From Pseudomonadota bacterium (GTDB lineage: Bacteria; Pseudomonadota; Alphaproteobacteria; Rickettsiales; Rickettsiaceae): a DNA stretch of 5,611 nucleotides. Made by a program: the position numbers and the translations under genes. Under the pieces are notes generated by a model. The model had not been told where the DNA came from, did no database searches, and was given only the letters and a program-made list of their open reading frames with translations. Below, piece after piece: positions 1-5,611 of this stretch. Each line of letters starts with the position of its first letter. Positions within the stretch are counted from its first letter, which is position 1. The stretch is taken from contig JAJZHL010000072.1 in NCBI GenBank assembly GCA_021804505.1, positions 1 to 5,611 of the forward strand, in the 5' to 3' direction.

Positions 1-10
1 TGACTTGTCC

Positions 11-40
11 CTAACAGAATAGCACTAATTTTTCTATAAT
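11..40 (+). promoter_or_regulatory. Candidate sigma70-type promoter for the transporter pair
   Basis: A perfect TATAAT at 35-40 lies 18 bp downstream of CTAACA at 11-16, which matches four of six bases of the TTGACA consensus. Transcription would start near 47 and leave a leader of about 60 nt before the ATG at 107. In AT-rich DNA a chance TATAAT is common, so this is only a candidate. The rest of 1-106 shows no gene and no convincing hairpin. The ATG at 107 has only a weak purine stretch (AAAGA, about 10 nt upstream) as a ribosome binding site. Confidence 0.4.
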
Positions 41-106
41 AAATAATTTTCTGGACATCGTTTACTATATCTGTAAAAATTTAGTTTTTAATTAAAGACA
101 TAATAT

Positions 107-1411
107 ATGCAACCCTCAGAAGCAATATTAACTAGAGAGCAAAAACAGGCGATAGGTTTATTGTCAATAGGTACTTTTTTGGAGTATTTTGACTTAATGC
201 TGTACGTACATATGGCTGTGCTCTTAAATGAATTATTTTTTCCTAAGACGGATCCATTTACTGCTTCAATACTTTCTGCGGCTGCTTTTTGCTCTTCTTA
301 TCTCTTGCGCCCGTTTGCTGCTTTAATATTTGGGTATATAGGCGATCATATAGGTAGAAAACATACAGTAGTAATTACTACTTTTTTAATGTCATTCTCT
401 TGTCTGATTATGGCAAATTTACCTACTTATGCTCAAATTGGTATAGCTGCTTCTTGGATCATCACAATATGTCGTATATTACAAGGTATGTCTTCTATGG
501 GTGAAGTAGTGGGAGCAGAGCTATATCTTTCTGAGATGATCAAACCTCCGCTACGTTATTCATCTGTAGCTATAATCGGAGGAGTGGCAGTTACAGTAGG
601 TGGAACGATAGCGTTAGCAGTAGCATTTTGTGTCACGTCTTATGGGCTTAATTGGCGTATAGCATTTTGGTTTGGTGCAGGGATAGCCTTAATTGGTTCA
701 ATTGCAAGAACAGCTTTGAGAGAGACGGCAGAATTTATTAATGCTAAAAAGAGGATGGAAAATACCTTAAAACAAGCAGGCATAGATCATGATTCAATAG
801 ATAAGAATTTATCTTCAAGAGAAGGCCTGAACAAAATGACACTGATTGCTTATTTCTTAATAGAATGTTCAGGACCATTATGGTTTTGTATTTGTTACGT
901 TTACTGTAGCAATATATTGAAACACACTTTTGGTTTTACTCCCGGAGAGGTGATTCAACAAAATTTTATCGTGTCTTTGAGTGAGTTATTAGGAACAATT
1001 TTTCTTACATGGCTTGTAATGAAAATTCACCCACTAAAAGTTTTAGAGGTGAAATTATGGATATTTTTACCATTTGTCCTACTTATGCCTATATTACTAA
1101 ATAACATTACTAGCTATTATGGGTTACTTTTTTTCCAAATATTTATGCTGTTATTTGCCCCTACTGGTTTTCCCGCGTACGCAGTATTTTACGTAAGTTT
1201 TCCAGTCCTTCAAAGATTTAGATGTGCTAGTTTTATATTTGCTCTATCTCGGGCTTTAATGTATGCGGTTGCTTCTTTTGGGGTAGTCTTTGTAACGGAA
1301 TATTTCGATCATTGGGGATTGTGGGTAATTGCATTACCAGTTATTATTGGTTTTACATTGGGGTTAGTATATTTTAAAAAGTTAGAGATTTCAGCTGGGA
1401 ATTTTTATTAA
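107..1411 (+). CDS. MHS-family MFS transporter (ProP-like), first tandem copy
   Basis: A 434-residue integral inner-membrane protein of the major facilitator superfamily, metabolite:H+ symporter branch. This branch includes the ProP proline/betaine transporter and the citrate and alpha-ketoglutarate permeases. Hydrophobic segments along the whole length fit 12 membrane helices. The family loop between helices 2 and 3 is clear at residues 77-85 (GYIGDHIGRK). The RxxQG helix-4 motif is at 123-127 (RILQG), followed by the usual GE..GAELYLSE. RETAEF at 205-210 opens the hydrophilic central loop (about 205-245) between the two six-helix halves. Length fits the family (about 420-500), but the long C-terminal coiled coil of E. 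coli ProP is absent, so osmosensing by that route is not indicated. The start at 107 matches the start of the second copy. Substrate cannot be read from sequence; an osmolyte or organic acid is likely. It is probably co-transcribed with the second copy 9 bp downstream. Confidence 0.9.
   Translation: MQPSEAILTREQKQAIGLLSIGTFLEYFDLMLYVHMAVLLNELFFPKTDPFTASILSAAAFCSSYLLRPFAALIFGYIGDHIGRKHTVVITTFLMSFSCLIMANLPTYAQIGIAASWIITICRILQGMSSMGEVVGAELYLSEMIKPPLRYSSVAIIGGVAVTVGGTIALAVAFCVTSYGLNWRIAFWFGAGIALIGSIARTALRETAEFINAKKRMENTLKQAGIDHDSIDKNLSSREGLNKMTLIAYFLIECSGPLWFCICYVYCSNILKHTFGFTPGEVIQQNFIVSLSELLGTIFLTWLVMKIHPLKVLEVKLWIFLPFVLLMPILLNNITSYYGLLFFQIFMLLFAPTGFPAYAVFYVSFPVLQRFRCASFIFALSRALMYAVASFGVVFVTEYFDHWGLWVIALPVIIGFTLGLVYFKKLEISAGNFY
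349..550 (+). repeat. Near-identical tract, copy 1 (pairs with 1663-1864)
   Basis: This segment of the first transporter aligns without gaps to 1663-1864 in the second, at an offset of 1314. I count five differences in 202 bases (at 397, 487, 502, 508 and 511), all synonymous. It includes identical runs at 349-396, 398-486 and 512-550. Just upstream, 171-210 differs from its counterpart at 9 of 40 positions. Just downstream, the copies diverge and differ by a codon-sized indel. The sharp contrast suggests a gene-conversion tract. It encodes residues 81 to 148, from the helix 2-3 loop to the start of helix 5. Confidence 0.8.
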
Positions 1412-1420
1412 ATAAATGTT

Positions 1421-2713
1421 ATGCAATCAGTAAAATCTACATTAACAAAAGATCAAAAGCAAGCAGTTGGGCTGTTATCAATAGGCACATTTTTAGAATA
1501 TTTTGATCTCATGCTTTATGTACATATGGCTGTGCTCTTAAATGAATTATTCTTCCCAAAAACTGATCCATTTACTGCCTCAATACTTTCTGCGGCTGCT
1601 TTTTGTTCTTCATATCTTTTACGTCCTTTTGCTGCCTTAATATTTGGCTATATAGGTGACACTATAGGTAGAAAACATACAGTAGTAATTACTACTTTTT
1701 TAATGTCATTTTCTTGTCTGATTATGGCAAATTTACCTACTTATGCTCAAATTGGTATAGCTGCTTCTTGGATCATCACAATATGTCGTATATTACAAGG
1801 AATGTCTTCTATGGGGGAAGTGGTAGGAGCAGAGCTATATCTTTCTGAGATGATCAAACCTCCGTTACGCTATTCCTCAGTATCTGTAATGGTGATAGCG
1901 GCTACTTTAGGCGGAACAGCGGCATTAGCATTGGCATATTGTGTTACATCTTATGGGTTTAGTTGGCGTATAGCATTTTGGTTTGGTGCAGGGATAGCCT
2001 TAATTGGTTCAATTGCCAGGACTGCTTTAAGAGAAACTGCAGAATTTATTAACGCTAAAAAGAACTTAGAAAATACCTTAAAACAAGCAAGTATGGATAG
2101 CGCTTTAGATCTACCTTCAAGAGACAGTCTTAATAAAACAACACTGATTGCCTATTTTTTAATAGAATGTACAGGGCCTTTATGGTTTTGTATTAGTTAT
2201 ATTTATTGCGGTAATATATTAAAAAATTCTTTTGGATTTACAGCCGAGCAGGTGATTCAACAAAATTTTATAGTTTCCTGTATTGACTTATTTGGAACAA
2301 TTTTTTTAACGTGGCTTGTAATTAGAATCCATCCGCTAAAAGTTCTACAGGCAAGACTATCAATATTTTTACCGTTTGCTTTACTTATGCCTATATTACT
2401 AAATAATGCTTCTGGCTATTACCAATTATTTCTTTTTCAGATATTTATAGCCTTATTTGCCCCAACCGGCTTCCCAGCCTTTGCAGTATTTTGTATGAAT
2501 TTCCCCGTTTTTAAGAGATTTATGTGTTCTAGTCTTATATATGCAATATCACGTGCTTTAATGTACGCTGTTGCTTCTTTTGGTATTGTTTTTGTGACAG
2601 AGTATTTTACTCATTGGGGACTATTAATAGTTGTAGTGCCAGTTATTATTGGTTTTACATTTGGGCTATTCTACTTTAAGAGGTTAGAGGTTTCAGCCGG
2701 GAATTTTTATTGA
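1421..2713 (+). CDS. MHS-family MFS transporter (ProP-like), second tandem copy
   Basis: A 430-residue paralog of the preceding transporter with the same 12-helix plan. It has the helix 2-3 loop motif GYIGDTIGRK, the RILQG motif of helix 4, and RETAEF at the central loop. Most of residues 16-153 are identical to copy 1. Differences cluster in helix 5, in the central loop (three codons shorter) and in the C-terminal half. One codon is also missing near residue 158. The ATG at 1421 follows the stop of copy 1 by 9 bp with no recognisable Shine-Dalgarno sequence in the gap, so translation may depend on reinitiation from copy 1. The last 38 bp overlap the 3' end of the minus-strand HD-domain gene. 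Both copies end in nearly the same residues (SAGNFY), so the reading frame looks intact. Divergence in the C-terminal half could mean a shifted substrate range, but that is inference. Confidence 0.9.
   Translation: MQSVKSTLTKDQKQAVGLLSIGTFLEYFDLMLYVHMAVLLNELFFPKTDPFTASILSAAAFCSSYLLRPFAALIFGYIGDTIGRKHTVVITTFLMSFSCLIMANLPTYAQIGIAASWIITICRILQGMSSMGEVVGAELYLSEMIKPPLRYSSVSVMVIAATLGGTAALALAYCVTSYGFSWRIAFWFGAGIALIGSIARTALRETAEFINAKKNLENTLKQASMDSALDLPSRDSLNKTTLIAYFLIECTGPLWFCISYIYCGNILKNSFGFTAEQVIQQNFIVSCIDLFGTIFLTWLVIRIHPLKVLQARLSIFLPFALLMPILLNNASGYYQLFLFQIFIALFAPTGFPAFAVFCMNFPVFKRFMCSSLIYAISRALMYAVASFGIVFVTEYFTHWGLLIVVVPVIIGFTFGLFYFKRLEVSAGNFY
1663..1864 (+). repeat. Near-identical tract, copy 2 (pairs with 349-550)
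   Basis: Counterpart of 349-550, with five synonymous differences in 202 bases. A second, shorter identical tract, 652-705 in copy 1 and 1963-2016 in copy 2 (54 bases), lies beyond a diverged stretch. Identity therefore alternates with divergence instead of fading evenly. Confidence 0.8.
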
Positions 2714-3323
2714 ATATATCTTTACGATCTGATTTGACACCTAAAACATCAAAACATAAGGTTACAAAAGTTTGCTCAATATTGAGATCAATATCTGTTG
2801 CGGCTAATAAAAAATTGGCTAAAGTTTCTCTAGCATTAGCTTGCTGTTTCTCCACACTTAGGCCATGGATAGATTGCGTATTGTGTAATCTATCCATTAC
2901 TTTAATCAATATCACTTCTTTATCTTGTACTTTAATGGCATGCTTCATGATGTCTTCCACACTGATCCTCCTTCCATCAGGTCTATCACGAGTGAGCATA
3001 TCAACCATTTTTTCAATCCTACGTCCAAAATTGTCTAAAATCATACCCGCTGTAACTTCAGTATCCTCTACAATGTCGTGTAATATGCTAGTGACTATGA
3101 CATCAGTCTTTAAGAGATAATCAGATACCATGTATGCTACCTCTAAAGGATGAGTATAATATGGTTCACCACTTTTTCTGAACTGTCCATCGTGGTATTT
3201 TTTTGCCCAGGCAATAGCTTTATTAATTAGAACAAAATCTAATTTATTTTCATAGTCTAAAGACTCTAATTTTTTTATTAACCTGAGTGAGTAAGCACAC
3301 GGTACTAAATGGTTGTGGTCCAT
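2676..3323 (-). CDS. HD-domain (p)ppGpp hydrolase, SpoT-like, synthetase domain absent
   Basis: A 215-residue cytoplasmic protein matching the N-terminal hydrolase domain of RelA/SpoT enzymes, which remove the 3' pyrophosphate from (p)ppGpp with Mn2+. Visible features in order are the RKSG guanine-contact motif at 49-52, YTHP with H58, the LHDIVEDT block with H82, D83, E86 and D87, and DRLHN with D144 and N148. These match the metal ligands and catalytic acidic pair of the family, so activity is plausible. The protein ends near residue 215, without the synthetase, TGS or ACT domains of a full SpoT (about 700 residues), so it would be a stand-alone alarmone hydrolase. Fragmented spoT-like genes next to ProP-like transporters are familiar in Rickettsia. 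The last dozen codons lie inside the 3' end of the convergent transporter gene, so the original C-terminus may have been altered by rearrangement. The ATG at 3323 has no strong Shine-Dalgarno sequence. Confidence 0.87.
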   Translation of the reverse strand: MDHNHLVPCAYSLRLIKKLESLDYENKLDFVLINKAIAWAKKYHDGQFRKSGEPYYTHPLEVAYMVSDYLLKTDVIVTSILHDIVEDTEVTAGMILDNFGRRIEKMVDMLTRDRPDGRRISVEDIMKHAIKVQDKEVILIKVMDRLHNTQSIHGLSVEKQQANARETLANFLLAATDIDLNIEQTFVTLCFDVLGVKSDRKDIFNKNSRLKPLTS

Positions 3324-3352
3324 TGAAGATAATAATATTATTTATTGTTAGT

Positions 3353-3382
3353 ATTATATCAAAATATCCTCTGAAATTAGAA
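3353..3382 (-). promoter_or_regulatory. Candidate extended -10 promoter for the HD-hydrolase gene
   Basis: Read on the minus strand, TGATATAAT gives a perfect TATAAT (3353-3358) preceded by the TGn extension. An 18 bp spacer separates it from TTCTAA (3377-3382), a weak -35 with three of six consensus bases. Transcription would begin near 3346, about 23 nt before the ATG. The leader contains the palindrome AATAATATTATT near 3330-3341, which may be only AT-rich simple sequence. No convincing terminator for the upstream aldolase gene is visible in 3324-3439. Confidence 0.45.
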
Positions 3383-3439
3383 ACAAAAATTTATATAGTA
3401 GAGGAGAAATTTCTATTCAACCAGAGTAGTTATTGCTTC

Positions 3440-4139
3440 CTATAATCTCTTAAGCTTATTAAGCCAAGCAAGCCAGTCTTGTTTACCCAAGTCTTCTTCA
3501 AAGGTCAGAAGATCATAGACGGCTTTTTCACAGGTCTCAGGAGATGGTGTTATGAAGTTCAATGTTTGCAGCACAAGCCAGACATTGCGTCTTACAAGCC
3601 TGCTCAAGGTGGTAGGTGTAAAACATAGCTTCATGTATTGATTGTCCGCAAGCAATTACTCCATGGTTACGGAGAAACATCACATAATTGGAACCAAGAT
3701 CTTGTAGCATTTGCCCAGTTTGATCATGTTCTAAAAGTAGAGAGTTATATTCATGATACGATAGTTTCTGGTAGAAATGTAGAGCCCATTGGCTAATAGG
3801 TAGTAAACCTCTTTGCATAGCCGAGACTGCAACCATTGAAGGGGTATGTAGGTGAAAAATTGACAGAATATCGGTTCTTTTTTTGTATATGTTGCCATGA
3901 ATGACATAACCAGTTTTATTATAACTATACTCACTGCCCTGTAAGATTTCTCCATCTAGACTCACTTGCAATAAATTATCACTATTTACCTCCTCAAATC
4001 TGAGTCCAAAAGGATAAATATAATAATAATCTGCACCTTTAGGCCTTGCAGATAAGTGGGTATAAGTATGATCATCTAGGCCAAGCATTGCTATTATCTG
4101 GTAGGCAGATGCTAATTGCTTCTTAATATCTTCTGTCAT
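3440..4139 (-). pseudogene. Class II aldolase/adducin-like protein, broken by a single-base frameshift
   Basis: The ATG at 4139 opens a 200-residue frame ending at 3537. It carries the class II aldolase/adducin N-terminal fold: THLSAR at 27-32, H81 in VIHGNIY, the paired zinc-ligand histidines of FHLHTPS (H96, H98), and the later ligand in RNHGVIACG (H159). After residue 195 the frame drifts to a short out-of-family tail and stops. The next frame continues as a normal family C-terminus ([12 protein letters not shown] to the stop at 3440). Removing one base, most simply the G at 3554, joins the two into a 232-residue protein with no gap, so an insertion there is the likely lesion. The position of the FucA catalytic glutamate, four residues before H81, is glycine (G77), as in adducin-like members, so aldolase chemistry is doubtful even in the intact form. 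The start overlaps the stop of the upstream channel gene. The 200-residue product could still fold, since all visible metal ligands precede the break. Confidence 0.85.
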
Positions 4140-5323
4140 GGGTGTGTAGAATTATTTTGGAATACTCTTAATTTAAACACAGGTAATATAGCAAGCAGAT
4201 GGTCAAAAATATCTGCCTGAATTTCTTCGTAAGTGCTATCTACTATTTTATCTGTAAATACATAGAGTTCTATAGGGAGGCCCGTAGGGGTAGAAGCAAG
4301 TTGTCTGACCAAAAAGGTAAAGTCTTGCTGATATATGTATGGATTGCTCTTGAGATATTCAATAGTATATAACCTAAACAGTTTGATATTAGTTAGAGTT
4401 TCATAACTAGTTTTTTCTAAAGTAATTTTATTTATAATATCTTTTGATATATAAGGAGATTTTTTTAGTATATCCAAAAATGAATCAGGGATAAAGATAA
4501 CGGAATTAATATCAATATAAATAGATCTCTGGATTTTTCTAGCTACTGATTCTTCCACTCCTCTCCAATTTATGACATTAGTGTTAAGCAAACCCGATGT
4601 TGGAATTGTGGAGATAGATTTATCAGAATTTCTTATTTTGACTACAGTAATGGTGATATTTTCCACTGTACCTTCAGTATTAAATTTGCTGATGCTGATG
4701 GTGTCGCCAATACGTATTATATCCTGAGAAATTAGTTGCAGGCTCGCAAGCATACCAAGTACGGTATCTTTAAATAAAAAAGTTAGTAACGCAGCGGCAG
4801 CACCTAAGCTAGTTAAAAAGGTACTAAGGGAAATATTTAACAGGTTTGAAGTAATGGTTATAGTTGCAATGCAAGCTACACCTATCTTAAGTATCTGTAC
4901 GTATAGGCTTAAAGGCGAGAGTTTTGCTGAAACTTGCAAGATATTGCGGTAAATATCAGAAATTGCGTCTATAAATTGTAATATCAACATAGTTACAGCG
5001 CCGCCTGTATATAATATTAGAACGGCATTCTTAATACCAATAATAAATTTAGCATGTGGCAGTGGTAGAGTATGTAGAATATTATCACAAAACATTAGAT
5101 ACAAACTTAAGAGTGTATGTAATAAGTAGGTATAAACTGAATGTTTTTTTATGATTTTGTTATAATCTGGATTCCATTTATCAATATAGTTTTTAATAGC
5201 AGTAAACATTACTTTTTTGATAAATAAAATTATAGGAAATATTAAAGTGAGCATTATAACTATCATTAATATTTCTTGATTACATTGGTGATATAGATCT
5301 AATAAATAATCGGAAAAGGTCAT
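4136..5323 (-). CDS. ybdG: YbdG/MscM-type mechanosensitive channel (MscS family)
   Basis: A 395-residue inner-membrane protein, close to the roughly 415 residues of E. coli YbdG, the miniconductance MscS-family channel that vents solutes when the membrane is stretched. Hydrophobic segments at about 18-36, 64-82, 93-117 and 142-160 precede the pore-lining helix and beta-domain entry at about 165-210 ([19 protein letters not shown], then the RIGD loop). The YbdG subfamily is marked by [17 protein letters not shown] and NWRG at 229-255, and by the C-terminal block GLPIELYVF and [17 protein letters not shown] at 348-381. The gene looks complete. Its TGA (4136-4138) overlaps the ATG of the aldolase-like gene as ATGA, so the two form a coupled operon. 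A TATAAT lies 35 bp upstream of the start. The likely role is protection against hypo-osmotic shock, by family analogy. Confidence 0.92.
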   Translation of the reverse strand: MTFSDYLLDLYHQCNQEILMIVIMLTLIFPIILFIKKVMFTAIKNYIDKWNPDYNKIIKKHSVYTYLLHTLLSLYLMFCDNILHTLPLPHAKFIIGIKNAVLILYTGGAVTMLILQFIDAISDIYRNILQVSAKLSPLSLYVQILKIGVACIATITITSNLLNISLSTFLTSLGAAAALLTFLFKDTVLGMLASLQLISQDIIRIGDTISISKFNTEGTVENITITVVKIRNSDKSISTIPTSGLLNTNVINWRGVEESVARKIQRSIYIDINSVIFIPDSFLDILKKSPYISKDIINKITLEKTSYETLTNIKLFRLYTIEYLKSNPYIYQQDFTFLVRQLASTPTGLPIELYVFTDKIVDSTYEEIQADIFDHLLAILPVFKLRVFQNNSTHP

Positions 5324-5336
5324 ATTACTTAATTTC

Positions 5337-5365
5337 TTGAAAGATGTAATTCATACTATTATACT
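5337..5365 (+). promoter_or_regulatory. Sigma70-like promoter facing the right-end gene remnants
   Basis: TTGAAA (5337-5342) and TATACT (5360-5365) each match five of six consensus bases and are separated by the optimal 17 bp. Transcription would start near 5372, about 40 nt before the ATG at 5411. This is the best promoter match in the window. It may be the original promoter of the gene whose first codons survive at 5411. Confidence 0.55.
5358..5363 (-). promoter_or_regulatory. Candidate -10 box for the channel-aldolase operon
   Basis: The minus strand reads TATAAT here, 35 bp upstream of the channel start codon. No good -35 is seen at 16-18 bp. The box overlaps the -10 of the plus-strand promoter, so the two divergent promoters would compete for polymerase if both are used. 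Confidence 0.35.
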
Positions 5366-5410
5366 ATTACTTCTTTGCCTAATAGTCCAGGTGGTATTTT
5401 TAAGTTTGTT

Positions 5411-5464
5411 ATGGCTTTTCCAAATATTGATCCAATTATTATTGACCAATCCAGAAGAAGATGA
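5411..5464 (+). pseudogene. lgt: Possible 5' remnant of lgt (prolipoprotein diacylglyceryl transferase)
   Basis: The ATG at 5411 opens a 17-codon frame beginning MAFPNIDPII and then changing to DQSRRR and a stop at 5462-5464. Lgt proteins, including those of Rickettsia, begin with a conserved F-P-x-I-x-P-x-I-F stretch just before the first membrane helix, and this opening fits that pattern for about ten residues before it is lost. It has a consensus-like promoter upstream, as expected for a real gene start. I infer that recombination removed the rest of lgt around 5435-5445. Ten residues is thin evidence, so chance or an unrelated leader peptide remains possible. Confidence 0.45.
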
Positions 5465-5611
5465 AGAGTCTTGAAGAAGGGAAAAATATTTCGGTTGTAA
5501 ACGATCAGTGGCGCACCCCTACGCTGGCAGAAGATCTGGCATCCGGTTGTTATCTGGCTGCTACTAAAATGGCGAAGGGTATTTTTAATATTTCAGGAGC
5601 CGATTTCATGA
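5461..5611 (+). pseudogene. 5'-truncated RmlD-like NAD(P)-dependent sugar-nucleotide reductase, runs off window
   Basis: The open frame from the ATG at 5461 reads MKSLEEGKNISVVNDQWRTP, then LAEDLA and GIFNISG, to the window edge. This matches the middle-to-C-terminal part of the dTDP-4-dehydrorhamnose reductase (RmlD/RfbD) and extended-SDR family, where a (D/N)DQ-x-x-x-PT-x-A-x-DLA motif lies downstream of the catalytic region. The N-terminal Rossmann fold (GxxGxxG) and catalytic YxxxK are absent: in this frame a TGA at 5443-5445 closes the reading frame upstream. It is therefore a fragment lacking cofactor binding and catalysis. The ATG overlaps the stop of the preceding remnant as ATGA. GC is about 47% over 5461-5580, well above the neighbouring genes, which suggests recent acquisition. 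The closest family resemblance I recall is to Bacteroidetes-type reductases, but that is a memory-based judgement. Confidence 0.7.

Noticed and set aside
2710..3120. 136-codon plus-strand open frame
   Set aside because: It lies antisense to the well-supported HD hydrolase, has low-complexity Ser/Thr/Leu-rich translation and no recognisable motif, so it is a shadow of the real gene.
3330..3341. Perfect palindrome AATAATATTATT as an operator
   Set aside because: Short pure A/T palindromes are expected by chance in this composition. It is mentioned only as part of the hydrolase leader.
3383..3439. Rho-independent terminator after the aldolase-like gene
   Set aside because: The only self-complementary stretch (AGAAATTTCT) is short and AT-rich and lacks a proper stem followed by a U run.
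3440..3655. 71-codon minus-strand frame as a separate small gene
   Set aside because: Only its last 37 codons look like protein, and they continue the aldolase family C-terminus. The first part is out-of-frame aldolase sequence, so it is the frameshifted tail, not an independent gene.
3731..3955. 74-codon minus-strand open frame
   Set aside because: It lies wholly inside the aldolase-like gene in another frame and has no family features.
107..5323. A single osmotic-stress island (transporters, alarmone hydrolase, mechanosensitive channel) as a new system
   Set aside because: The genes are in different orientations with separate promoters. Each belongs to a common family, and nothing in the sequence ties them together functionally.
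1..5611. CRISPR arrays, tRNA or rRNA genes, insertion-sequence ends
   Set aside because: I saw no regularly spaced repeats, no tRNA cloverleaf arms, no rRNA-like sequence and no transposase or terminal inverted repeats. The only long repeats are the tandem transporters.

Overview
This 5.6 kb window is AT-rich (roughly two-thirds A+T). Its gene content is typical of an obligate intracellular alphaproteobacterium of the Rickettsia type: duplicated ProP-like transporters, a SpoT-like hydrolase reduced to its HD domain, an adducin-like class II aldolase, and partly degraded genes. The lineage call is inferred from gene content and codon style; no rRNA or tRNA is present to fix it.

Layout. Positions 107-2713 (+) hold two tandem MFS transporters of the metabolite:H+ symporter (ProP-like) type, 9 bp apart and clear paralogs. 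Their nucleotide identity is patchy, with near-identical tracts next to diverged ones, which points to gene conversion. Tail to tail with the second copy, and overlapping it by 38 bp, is a 215-residue HD-domain alarmone hydrolase on the minus strand (2676-3323) with every recognisable metal and catalytic residue but no synthetase domain. Further along the minus strand are a class II aldolase/adducin-like gene broken by an apparent one-base insertion near 3554 (3440-4139) and, upstream of it and joined by an ATGA stop/start overlap, a YbdG-type mechanosensitive channel (4136-5323).

The right end (5337-5611, +) looks like a junction of gene debris. A good sigma70-like promoter (TTGAAA, 17 bp, TATACT) leads to a reading frame whose first ten codons resemble the start of prolipoprotein diacylglyceryl transferase (Lgt). 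That frame breaks off after 17 codons. It is followed, again with an ATGA overlap, by the C-terminal part of an RmlD-like sugar-nucleotide reductase of visibly higher GC, which runs off the window.

How the genes may work together: a ProP-like compatible-solute/H+ symporter pair, a YbdG-type channel and an alarmone hydrolase could all contribute to osmotic or nutritional adjustment in a host cell. They sit in separate transcription units, so this grouping is inference. I see no clearly new multi-gene system. The most interesting signals are the mosaic transporter pair, the precisely locatable frameshift, and the chimeric right end.
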